From Prorocentrum cordatum (lineage: Eukaryota; Sar; Dinophyceae; Prorocentrales; Prorocentraceae): a stretch of DNA of 64,000 nucleotides. Where the stretch lies: contig CAUYUJ010015506.1 of the NCBI GenBank assembly GCA_963575745.1, positions 1 through 64,000 on the forward strand, written 5' to 3'. How positions within the stretch are numbered: position 1 is the first letter of the stretch; each line of letters opens with the position of its first letter. Made by a program: the position numbers and the translations under genes. Shown here in pieces: positions 37,756 to 46,406 of this stretch. Below the pieces are notes generated by a model. The model did not search any database and had not been told where the DNA came from. It was given only the letters and a program-made list of their open reading frames with translations.

Positions 37756-40678
37756 TCTCGTGGACTATCATCGCCCGACCACCACGAAAGACGACTGGGG
37801 TGGATGGAGTGGTCCATACCCGGTCATCCGCAACGAACCTGACCGAGGCCAGGTCATCGTGAAGGTCGGCAATCGCGAAGTGCGAGTACAGTATCCTGAC
37901 TCACGACATACGCTGTACATCGAAGCACTGATGGTCCGCGAGATAGGATCGGACAATACGGCCCTTCGGACAGTATTGGCCTTTATTGCCGGTCTGCCAG
38001 CGGGGAAACCCGCTATGACTTTCGGATACCTACCAGCGAAACAGGGCCGACTGCAGATGACTGCTGCGAGCCGGCTTTCGCCTAAGGTGCACTTGGCTCT
38101 TCAATATCTCATTCGCAACTATTTTCGCATTGAAAACGTGGTTGCTGTACGACTTGCTAAGAGCCTGACTAAGTTGCTTGCTGCACCATATGCAGACAGC
38201 TGTACACTAGTGCACTATGATAACGATGTGACCCCTGGCTTTAATTATTATGAAGCTGATGGCACTGCCTTGAACATCTACGACATCACAGGGTCTACAC
38301 ATTCACGCATCATCCAGTGTCTTAAATCCAAGAAGCCGCTTGCTGGATTCGACCGAGACCTCACTAAGTTTGAGGAATTCGCTGATGGTTCACCACCAAG
38401 CGAGCCACCTCCAGCAGCTGCTCCTGAGCAGCCTCCTGCGGCGAATGATGGTCGGCTCCCGACTATCATAGAGGAAACAGAAGAGGATCTGGATGTCTTT
38501 GTCTTGGAGTCATGGTATGCTGAACTGATGGATGACAGGACACTCCTTGAAGCTGACACAGAAGAAGTCATGCACACAGTTCCGACATACATGACAGACT
38601 CACAGTGCGTGTTGGTCTCTACGACCTGTGAAGATGTACAAGGCCACTTGCCGGTGCGGGGTCGCCCGCCAGGATACGACATGGACACCTCTTACTACGT
38701 CCCTCTGTGCTCCACTGATCCGGACAGCCACTATGATCTGGACTCCGACGAGCACGGGAAGTACATCGAGCTTTGCTTCACAGCAGACATGTCCAAAGTC
38801 GTCCTGTCCGAGCAGCAGCACCGATTGTTGGATGACAGCAGCGTCGCAACTATGCGAGTATATGTTAGTGCTGCCTCCAAACGTGCCGTGGTCGTCAAAG
38901 AAGACGACCTATTCACGAAGGCCGACATTCAAACGAATCCGGTCAAAGTTTCCAAAGCCCTTTACACAGAATTGAAGACTTGGCTTGACAACAAATGCTT
39001 CCAGATGATTGACTTGAGCAAAGCGTCGAACATCATGACTTCACGCTATGTATACAAATTGAAGTTTGTCAAGAACGAGAAGGGCGAAATGGAACGGACG
39101 ATCGGGTTACGCTTGGTACTTCGTGGCTTCATGGACATTGAAGCCTTCGATGTCGAAACCTTCTCTGGCACGGCAGGGAGGTCAAACCAGAGATTGCTCG
39201 CAAGTTCTGCTGCATGCAACAAAGCTTGGATCATCGCTTCCCTGGACATCAACGTGGCTTTCTTGAAGGGGCTGACCTATGGCGAGCTCGCCGCGGCAAC
39301 TGGCGAGAAAGAGCGTGTGGTGTGCTTCGCACTACCTCCTGGGTCAGCAGCTGTCCTTCGCACGTTGCCAGGCTTTGAGTCATATGACGAATCAAGGCAT
39401 TGTTTTCGGTGCCTCAAGCCGGGGACTGGCACGAAGGATGCTCCCAGGGCATTCTCGCGGAAACTCAGGTCCATCACCGCGAGCTTTGGACTACAGCCTA
39501 CTTCGTACGATGAAGAGTTCGAGATGAGTTCAAACCTCTTGACAGCCAAACACGTTGATGACATCAATATGACAGGGAAGGAATATTCCATTGACAAGTA
39601 CGTCAAATGTGTTGAAGATACGTTTGGAAAGTGCAAACTGAACAAGCACACGTACACAAATTGTGCCGTTCGGTACAACAAGACCGATGATGGGAGCGTC
39701 ACTCTTGATCAGGACGAATACATCAAACAACTTCGTCCTATCACACATCCAGAACTCACAGGCGCTGATCCTGAGAGCAAAGCGACAAAGACGATTTCTG
39801 ATATGTTCGTCAGTCTTCGTGGCGCTCTAGCCTATGCGTTGATCACGCAGGTATGGCTGATGGTCTATGTTGTTTCACTGCAACGTATCCAGGAACCGGC
39901 AAACATCCAGGTACGACGACTGAACGCGGTTACCAGGAAATTGCAGGCAGGTCCGAAGAAGATCGTGTATCAAGCTATGACTCCAATAGGAGAGGTCGAC
40001 CTGCATAGCGATTCTGGCTATCGTCGTCTCAACGGAGATGAAGACGACGAAGTCAAAGGCTACGGTATCCGCGGGGCTAACCTGCTGAGGCGTGGCCACA
40101 CGCAAGCGGGGAAACCCGTCGTGCACCTGGTGGACGCATACTGCAAGTCTCATCGACTGCAGGTGCGTTCGAGCTACTCTGCGGAAACACTGGCAGCAGC
40201 CCACAACTTGGAAGACTGCTACCCGACCATTGTAACGCTCCACGAGCTACACTCGGGACCATTGACCCCCACACAGTTGAAGAACATATTGGAACTGGGT
40301 GGTCTATGTATCAAAGTCACTCTGACTATTGATGCCGAGTCTGTCTTCAAGTCTTTGTCTAGCAAAGATCTGAAGAAGCCCACAGAATGCACTCTGCTTG
40401 GGCACATCAGCTGGATCCGCCAGATGATGGAGCGCGGAATCGTTGAAAGCGTCCAATGGTGTGACACGCGGGATATGACTGCCGATGGTCATACCAAAGG
40501 TAGTATTGTCCGCGCGTTGCTCCTACAGGTAATGGCCTGTCAGCAATCCTTCAAGCACGAGCTGAAGAAACATACTCCGTATAGGGCGGGCGGGTTGTCT
40601 CAGGACGGCCCTGCCTCCCGAGTTAACGGGGAAACCCGCACGCAGGTGCGCTTTAGTAGCGAGGAAACTCGCCGGTAG
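37745..40678 (+). CDS. Copia reverse transcriptase and RNase H
   Basis: The frame is open from 37487, but native sequence starts near 37750 (REDLVDYHRP). It opens with an integrase C-terminal part (WGGWSGPYPVIRNEP). The RT_2 type RT starts around 38990, with SLDINVAFLKG (motif A, about 39240) and KHVDDINMTG (motif C, HVDD in place of YVDD, about 39550). RNase H follows, with EVDLHSDSGYRR near 40000, SAETLAAAHN near 40180 and DTRDMTADGHTKG near 40465. All catalytic acidic residues appear kept. This copies element RNA into DNA. The stop is TAG at 40676-40678, about 105 bp before the 3' LTR. Confidence 0.88.
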   Translation, partial: KREDLVDYHRPTTTKDDWGGWSGPYPVIRNEPDRGQVIVKVGNREVRVQYPDSRHTLYIEALMVREIGSDNTALRTVLAFIAGLPAGKPAMTFGYLPAKQGRLQMTAASRLSPKVHLALQYLIRNYFRIENVVAVRLAKSLTKLLAAPYADSCTLVHYDNDVTPGFNYYEADGTALNIYDITGSTHSRIIQCLKSKKPLAGFDRDLTKFEEFADGSPPSEPPPAAAPEQPPAANDGRLPTIIEETEEDLDVFVLESWYAELMDDRTLLEADTEEVMHTVPTYMTDSQCVLVSTTCEDVQGHLPVRGRPPGYDMDTSYYVPLCSTDPDSHYDLDSDEHGKYIELCFTADMSKVVLSEQQHRLLDDSSVATMRVYVSAASKRAVVVKEDDLFTKADIQTNPVKVSKALYTELKTWLDNKCFQMIDLSKASNIMTSRYVYKLKFVKNEKGEMERTIGLRLVLRGFMDIEAFDVETFSGTAGRSNQRLLASSAACNKAWIIASLDINVAFLKGLTYGELAAATGEKERVVCFALPPGSAAVLRTLPGFESYDESRHCFRCLKPGTGTKDAPRAFSRKLRSITASFGLQPTSYDEEFEMSSNLLTAKHVDDINMTGKEYSIDKYVKCVEDTFGKCKLNKHTYTNCAVRYNKTDDGSVTLDQDEYIKQLRPITHPELTGADPESKATKTISDMFVSLRGALAYALITQVWLMVYVVSLQRIQEPANIQVRRLNAVTRKLQAGPKKIVYQAMTPIGEVDLHSDSGYRRLNGDEDDEVKGYGIRGANLLRRGHTQAGKPVVHLVDAYCKSHRLQVRSSYSAETLAAAHNLEDCYPTIVTLHELHSGPLTPTQLKNILELGGLCIKVTLTIDAESVFKSLSSKDLKKPTECTLLGHISWIRQMMERGIVESVQWCDTRDMTADGHTKGSIVRALLLQVMACQQSFKHELKKHTPYRAGGLSQDGPASRVNGETRTQVRFSSEETRR

Positions 40679-40783
40679 CGAGGCTACTCGCGCGCCCTTG
40701 CCTTGTAGGCAGCCGCTGTTGCCTAGCACTGCTTTTTCCGCGTAGTGTAGAAATTCGGTGCTTGCTCGTCTCCTCCCCCTCCA
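40679..40783 (+). other. 3' untranslated segment with a polypyrimidine tract where a polypurine tract is expected
   Basis: Between the RT stop and the 3' LTR. Directly before the LTR is TCTCCTCCCCCTCCA, a pyrimidine run. LTR elements normally have a plus-strand purine tract here to prime second-strand synthesis. The region also holds one of the GCGAG hairpins. Confidence 0.6.
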
Positions 40784-41067
40784 ACTTTAAACGGAGAGGT
40801 CTAAAGGCGATATGTAAATCGAGCATGCACCGCTGCCGTGCCTGGCTCAAGCCGGGCCCGGCCGAACATGTGATTGTGCCTCACCGAGGCGCACTACTCG
40901 CATCTGAGATCGGAAAAGACCTTTCTATTGAAGATGCCCCTTCTATCCTTTACTCCAGATCCCATGCTTCATCTTGCTCTCTTGCTCATGCGGTATGAGC
41001 CAAAGCCTGGGATATGGGAGCGCCTAAGGCGGAACATATATCTTGGCTTACCAGTGCGTTTTCGACT
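40784..41067 (+). repeat. 3' long terminal repeat
   Basis: 284 bp, matching 23826-24109 except for three bases near the start. Followed by TCGTT, the target duplication, and then by resumed minisatellite-1. Confidence 0.93.
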
Positions 41068-41072
41068 TCGTT

Positions 41073-42630
41073 CGGTTTCCTCGTAGTGTGAGTCGTTCGG
41101 GCCCCTGGTCCTGGTGTGAGTTGTTCGGGCCCGTCCTTGTGTGTGAGTCCTTCGGGTTCCTCATTATGTGAGTCGTTCGGGCCCCTCGTCCTGGTGTGAG
41201 TCGTTCGGGCGCCTCCTTGCGTGTGAGTCGTTCGGGCTCCTCGTGGTGTGAGTCGTTCGGACCGCTCGTCCTGGTGTGCGTCGCTCGGGCCCCTCCTTGT
41301 GTGTGAGTTGGTCGGGCTCCTCGTGGTGTGAGTCGCTGGGGCCCCTCGTCCTGGGGTGAGTCGTTCGGCCTCCTCGTGGGCGTCTTGGGGGCCTCTTGGA
41401 AGCTCTCGGGGCCCCTTGGGGGCCTCTTTGTGGTCTCTTGGGCGCCTCTTGGGGGCCTCGAGAGGCGTCTTGGGGCTTCTTGGAAGCCTCTTGGGGGCCT
41501 CTTGGGGGCCTCTGGGGGCCTCTTGGGGGCCTCTTGGGGGCCTCGTCCTTCCTTGTGTGGGTGCCTCGGGCCCCTCATTGTGTGTGAGTCGTTCGGGTTC
41601 CTCGTAGTGTGAGTCGTTCGGGCCCCTGGTCGTGGTGTGCGTCGTTCGGGCCCCTCCTTGTGTGTGAGTCCTTCGGGCTCCTCATGGTGTGAGTCGTTCG
41701 GGCCCCTCGTGGTGGGAGTGGTTCGGGCCCCTCGTCCTGGTGTGAGTCGTTCGGGCGCCTCCTTGCGTGTGAGTCGTTCGGGCTCCTCGTGGTGTGAGTC
41801 GTTCGGACCGCTCGTCCTGGTGTGCGTCGCTCGGGCCCCTCCTTGTGTGTAAGTTGTTCGGGCTCCTCGTGGTGTGAGTCGTTGGGGCCCCTCGTCCTGG
41901 GGTGAGTGGTTCGGGCCCCGCATTGTATGTGAGTCGTTCGGGCTCCTCGTGGTGTGAGTCGTTCGGGCCCCTCGTCCTGGTGAGCGTCGTTCGGGCCCCT
42001 CCTTGCGTGTGAGTCGTTCGAGCTCCTCGTGGTGGGGGTCGTTCGGGCCCCTCGTCCTGGTGTGAGTCGTTGGGGCGCCTCCTTCTCTTGGGGGCCTCTT
42101 GGGGGCCTCGTCCTTCCTTGTGTGAGTGCCTCGGGCCCCTCATTGTGTGTGAGTCGTTCGGGCTCCTCGTGGTGTGAGTCGTTCGGGCCCCTCGTCCTGG
42201 TGTGCGTCGTTCGGGCCCCTGTTTGTGTGTGAGTCGTTCGGGCTCCTCGTGGTGGGAGTGGTTCGGGCCCCTCGTCTTGGTGTGCGTCGTTGGGGCGCCT
42301 CCTTGCGTGTGAGTCGTTCGGGCTCCTCGTGGTGTGAGTCGTTCGGGCCGCTCGTCCTGGGGTGCGTCGCTGGGGCCCCTCGTCCTGGGTTGAGTCGTTC
42401 GGCTTCCTCGTGGGGCCCTCTTGGGGGCCTCCTCGAGGCTTGTGAGGCCTCCTGAGGGCCTCGTGGGGACCTCTGGAGGCCCTCTTGGGAGCCTCCTGGG
42501 GCGTCCTGGAGCCTCTTGGGGGCCTCTTGGGAGCCTCTGGGGTCCTCTTGGGAGCTTCTTGGGGGCATCTTGGAAGCCTCTGTGGGGCCTCCTGGGGGCC
42601 TTTGGGGGCCAGCTTGGAGCCTCGAGCGAT
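41073..42630 (+). repeat. Composite minisatellite-1 / minisatellite-2 array
   Basis: Minisatellite-1 at 41073-41375, 41580-42075 and 42130-42410; minisatellite-2 at 41380-41550 and 42410-42620, with a short remnant near 42085. Same pairing as at 22.2-23.8 kb, so both flanks of the Copia element are one original array. Confidence 0.92.
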
Positions 42631-42639
42631 CCTTAGAAG

Positions 42640-42970
42640 CGCGAAGGAGCGATGCCCCCTGAGAAGGACAGAGTAACCCAAGACTTTCGTACAATCAATG
42701 TTTGTGCTATGAAGGAAGAGAAGCGCTGTTCCCTCCGAGCGCCGAAATGGGGCCGAAACATAGAGTATATTATATCGGCCACTTGTTGTTGTGATGCATG
42801 TTTAACTCCTTGCCCAATTGGCCCCATAGAGTAGATTATATCGGCCACATGTTGTTGTTGTGGTGCATGTTTCACTCCTTGCCCCATTGGCCCCGCCCTC
42901 GTAGTAGCAGCGTTGTGGCGGCGAACGCTCGAGGACATGCAGGCACGCCAGAGATAATGCGAGAGTTCGC
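42640..42970 (+). other. Unique island with a 66-bp tandem duplication
   Basis: Begins with the GCCCCCTGAGAAGGACAGAG unit that follows minisatellite-2. TAGAGTATATTATATCGGCC at 42761 is repeated with changes at 42827, giving two units of about 66 bp. The end (42868-42950) is the dispersed repeat of 1684-1775. No gene is seen. Confidence 0.7.
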
Positions 42971-42984
42971 GTCTGTGTGCGTTG

Positions 42985-43590
42985 CAGATATGTGAGTCGT
43001 TCCAGCTCTTCGTGGTATGAGTCGTTGGGGCCCCTCGTCCTTCCTTGTGTGACTCCTTCGGGCCCGTCATTGTGTGTAAGTCGTTCGGGCTCCTCGTGGT
43101 GTGAGTCCCCTCCTTGTGTGTGAGTCGTTCGGTCCCCTCCTCCTGGTGTAACTCGTTCGGGCTCCTCGTGGTGTGAGTCGTTCGGGGCCCGCGTCGTGGT
43201 GTGAGTCGTTCGGGCTCCTCGTGGTGTGAGACGTTCGGGCGCCTCGTCCTGGTGTGAGTCGTTCGGGCCCTCCCTTGTGGTGTGAGTCGTTCGGGGTCCT
43301 CGTGGTGTGAGTCGTTGGGGTCTCTCGTCCTGGTGTGAGTCGTTCGGGCTCCTCGTGGGGCCTGTTGGGGGCCTCTTGGAGCCTCTTGGGGCGTTTTGGG
43401 GGCCTCTTGGGGGCCTCTTGGGGGCGTCTTGGGGGCCTCTTGGAGCCTCTTGGGGTATTGGGGGCCTCTTGGGAGCCTCTTGAGGACCTCTTGGGGCCTC
43501 TTGGGGGCCTCTTGGGGGCCTCCTGGAGGCTTCTTGGGAGCCTCCTGGGGGCCTCTTGGGGCTATCTTGGGGCCTCTTGCGACCTCCTCA
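42985..43590 (+). repeat. Minisatellite-1 then minisatellite-2
   Basis: Minisatellite-1 to about 43345, then minisatellite-2 to about 43585. Closed again by the GCTGCCCCCTGAGAAGGACA unit at about 43600. Confidence 0.92.
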
Positions 43591-43617
43591 GAAGTGCAAG
43601 TGAGCGCTGCCCCCTGA

Positions 43618-44022
43618 GAAGGACAGAGTGAGTGCGAACTGCGGGCGGGGTCTGTTCGCAACGAAGATGTGGTGCGTCTGAAGGTTCACGAGGACAACCT
43701 CGGTTGTGCTTCCATCGTGTGCAACATGAACACGTTCACTGACAGGGGTGCCCGTTGGCGCGTTGACTCCGACGGCGACTTCGCAACTGACAAGCACCGC
43801 GTGTTGTGGATGATAAGTACGCGCGTACTGTCGAACATGGGCATCCAGGGCAGTGCGCTTAGCGCGGGCTGTCGAGACATTCGCATTGCTAGCCCGCACG
43901 TTCGCCCAGATATCCTGGAAGCAGCCTACCGGAGCGGAACGCTCCATGTCGTAACGGCTGCGCCGAGGAAAGATTACGCTACTCGCATCACTCTGGAGCC
44001 AGAGGTGCGCGAAGAGGGATAG
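43618..44022 (+). CDS. SF1 helicase protein, N-terminal part (ends at an in-frame TAG)
   Basis: Open from just after the minisatellite edge to TAG at 44020-44022, with no early ATG (first internal ATG at about 43726). The sequence looks protein-like (VVRLKVHEDNLGCASIVCNM; RVLWMISTRVLSNMG). It is in the same frame as the helicase that follows, so the TAG is either a mutation or a read-through stop. The true start may lie upstream, beyond the minisatellite. I do not recognise the domain. Confidence 0.5.
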   Translation, partial: EGQSECELRAGSVRNEDVVRLKVHEDNLGCASIVCNMNTFTDRGARWRVDSDGDFATDKHRVLWMISTRVLSNMGIQGSALSAGCRDIRIASPHVRPDILEAAYRSGTLHVVTAAPRKDYATRITLEPEVREEG

Positions 44023-46344
44023 TATCTCGGCGTTATCCTTGAATGGGTTGGCGACCGAGTATACCAGCGCGCTGCTCTTGTTCGCAGCGCTACTGCGGAG
44101 AATACTCCTGGGCTCGGCGCTCTGCGGGCTGCCTTTTCCATAGTGCAGCCTTGGTCTGGATCGCCAGTCGCAGTGGGAAATGTGCTGAATAATGGAGTCT
44201 CTCCATCGTCTGCCTTCATCCAGTCGGTATTGCGCATGCGCCGCATTCAGCTGTCGGACGATCAGAAGCGATGCGTGGAGACCATCAACGCCTCGGACAA
44301 TCATCACTTGGTTATCCAGGCTTACGCAGGTGCTGGAAGGTCGCTACTTTTGGCTTTGCTGGTCGAGGCAGCGTTGGCCCACGTCGACAGACAGAATGGC
44401 GCAGTGGTGATCGTGACTCCTTCGCGTAATCTGCGTGACTCCGTATTACAAGGTCCGGATTTCCTAGACAAGGTGTTTGGGGCGGACGATTTCGGGCCCC
44501 GAGTTGTTTGGCTCGGGCGACCTTCAGATGCCCCTGGGGCGTTGAGCACGTGGGAAAATAAGGTTGCGGAGTTGGTGCATGAGCAGCTGCACTTTCTGCG
44601 CGCATATGTGCAAGAACTGGAAGCTTTGCGTCTACGCCCTGCTTTTCAGAGTATCATGGAGTTCCGCATCTCCTGGAAGGACTTGCCAGCGGCCTCTGTT
44701 GTCGCGGTTGGGGACGCTGAGTTCGCGGCGTTGGAGGAGTTCCGCGGCCGTGCTCGCCAGCGCATGCTACAGATCTTCGCCATCAAACGGAGAAGGGCGG
44801 AGCTCTGGGAGGGCGTCACCAAAGAAGGCACCAACGGTTATCTCATCGTGCCAACAACGGATTATTTCGTCAAGTGGCGGGCGGGAACCATTAAAGGATA
44901 CCTGAACCGTTTGTTGGATCGCCTGGATATCAGCCTGTTCTGCATGGAAGAGTTTGAGTCCTACGACGTTTCCCAGGTGGTAGCTGCCTTGGCGAACGTG
45001 TCTGTGCAGACATTGCTCATGGTGGGGGACCAGCATCAGAGAGTGGAAAATGTCGGTGGCCGGCGTTCCCGCTCCACCTTCAGCTCCGACAGCGCGGTCG
45101 GCGCGCTGCCCTTCGCCCCGCGTGGCCTGGAAGGTGATGGCGAGGATTGCGCCGCGATGGCAGTGAGCGTAGCTCAGCCCACGCCGTCTGCTCTGACAGC
45201 AAGCGCGGCCGCCCCAGAGGCCCGTCCGTGGTGCGAATGGTGCCAAAAGGCCGAGAATGCAGTCCTCGACGTTTGCAAAAGGTGCGGCAAGGACGTCTGC
45301 AACTACGTGGCGCACTGCTTAGAGTTCGCGAGCACTTTTGCTTCTGACTCCGCTGTCGTTCGTGACACCACATTGCAGCGCGCATTCTACGACGGCGGCC
45401 AATGGTGGAGGAGTCCGGTGCGGGGCGGTGATGAAGTCGGTTGGCGCCCTCTCTTGTTCGAATGTTTATGCCGCGCCGTTGCCGCAGATTTGAGCGAGTA
45501 CAGGAGTCTCCAGCGGGAGGGGGAAGTTTTCCCACGACCAACGGTGCTGATCATCATGCCTTTGAGCCGGTCAGCAATCCCGCTGTGTTGCTTGATGCAA
45601 GGTGTTTTCGATGACTCAAGTCTGGGCCCAGGGGTCGTGCAAGTGTCGCTCCCTTTGAATGTGAGGGGGGAGAGCGTCCCTATAGTTCACTGCGTGCGGC
45701 GTCGTCGCACAGTGGGTGCTCAGGACCAATGCGCTGGGACGCAAAGGAACTTGAACCAAGAGTACATCAACGTGACGCGCGGGGTGATGAAGACTTGCAT
45801 GCGGGTAGAAGTTCAACCGTTCGGGCATCCAGGAATGCCGCGCGACGCGTGCCATGAGTATGTCGGCGGTGGGTCCAAGGGCGAGTTTTGCTCCGAATGC
45901 GCGAAGCGCAGGAACAAACGCATCTGGGACAACAAGCTTCCGTGGGGCATTCTCGAGGGCCGCCAGAATATACAAGCGTCGTATCACGACTGCTTTGCGG
46001 TTTGGCTTCGACATGATGCTGCTCGTCGTGTGCATGACATCGCTGATGAGGTTTGGTGGAAGCTGGAGCGTAACCGGATTCCAAACTTGCCGACCCTCGG
46101 CCAGGGGCGCAGCGAGTACAAATCCTTCGATGATGTCCTAGCGCAAGCAGCCGGCGCAGGCACCTCTCTTGCGCAATTCGTGCGCGAGTCCACCAGGTCG
46201 CTTCGGAAGTTGGGTCATGGAGCGGCAACCGAGCGATGGGACGTGCAGGAGATGCACGACAAGGTGAGCCGCGATGTGGACTTGATGGATTGGATGCCAG
46301 GCATGACGTTCGGCCATTTGTTGCTGCCGTGCGCCACCGCAGAG
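44023..46344 (+). CDS. SF1 helicase, UPF1-like, with degenerate Walker A
   Basis: The first good ATG is at 44143, but the frame is open from 44023. Motifs in order: QLSDDQKRCVETI (Q-like motif, about 44250), QAYAGAGRSLLL (Walker A with Arg in place of the catalytic Lys, about 44320), VIVTPSRNLRDSV (Ia), LFCMEEFE (Walker B, about 44935), LMVGDQHQR (III, about 45020), VLIIMPLSRSA (IV), GESVPIVHCV (V) and QEYINVTRGV (VI, about 45765). This set fits UPF1/Dna2-type SF1 helicases. A dispersed repeat (45050-45183) and a zinc module (CEWCQKAEN ... CKRCGKDVC) lie between motifs III and IV. The Lys-to-Arg change suggests lost or altered ATPase activity. Confidence 0.65.
45050..45183 (+). repeat. Dispersed repeat embedded in the helicase ORF
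   Basis: GAAAATGTCGGT to GCAGTGAGCGTAGCTCAGCC, a diverged copy of 1370-1503. It is in frame and adds about 45 residues right after helicase motif III. Confidence 0.75.
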
Positions 46345-46406
46345 GTGAGCTCCGAAGCAGGCAAAGGCGTGACGCGCCTCTGCTTCCCATTTCTTCATGC
46401 TCAGAG
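46345..46406 (+). other. Possible 62-nt intron joining the two helicase parts
   Basis: GTGAGCTCCG at 46345 and CATGCTCAGAG ending at 46406. Removing it joins the UPF1-like frame (frame 1) to the Helitron frame (frame 0) as ATAE-TDNVDRSRQLY. Homology with the Helitron at 19622 starts at 46409. It is short for an intron, so an indel or plain chimera junction is also possible. Confidence 0.4.

Larger units (their letters stand above)
24254..40691 (+). repeat. Family of about 40 short tetraloop hairpins dispersed in the Copia element
   Basis: Basic unit GCGGG-GNNA-CCCGC: 5-bp stem, often extended to AGCGGG/CCCGCT. Loops include GCCA, GTCA, GCAA, GAAA, GACA, GCTA and GCGA. Clean examples: 26502-26517 (GCAA), 30316-30331 (GTCA), 37999-38014 (GAAA). 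Stem bases covary: GCGGA/TCCGC at 31442-31455 and 34032-34045, GCGGC/GCCGC at 36556-36569, GCGAG/CTCGC at 40659-40672 and 40678-40691. They occur in all three codon phases (AGPPA, SGATR and RGYPQ readings) and also past the last stop codon. Confidence 0.88.
23826..41067 (+). mobile_element. Giant Ty1/Copia-type LTR retrotransposon (17.2 kb)
   Basis: Bounded by 284-bp LTRs differing at 3 positions and flanked by TCGTT (23821-23825 and 41068-41072), a 5-bp target duplication inside a minisatellite-1 unit (GAG-TCGTT-CGG). Order: gag, zinc knuckle, Tpt1/KptA-like domain, RING-H2, aspartic protease, extra domains, integrase, RT, RNase H. Integrase before RT is the Copia order. It is about two to three times the usual Copia length. 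Defects: frame changes near 25.65, 28.42, 34.85 and 37.75 kb, in-frame stops at 34095 and 35746, and a 727-bp rearrangement at 32.5-33.2 kb. Confidence 0.93.
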
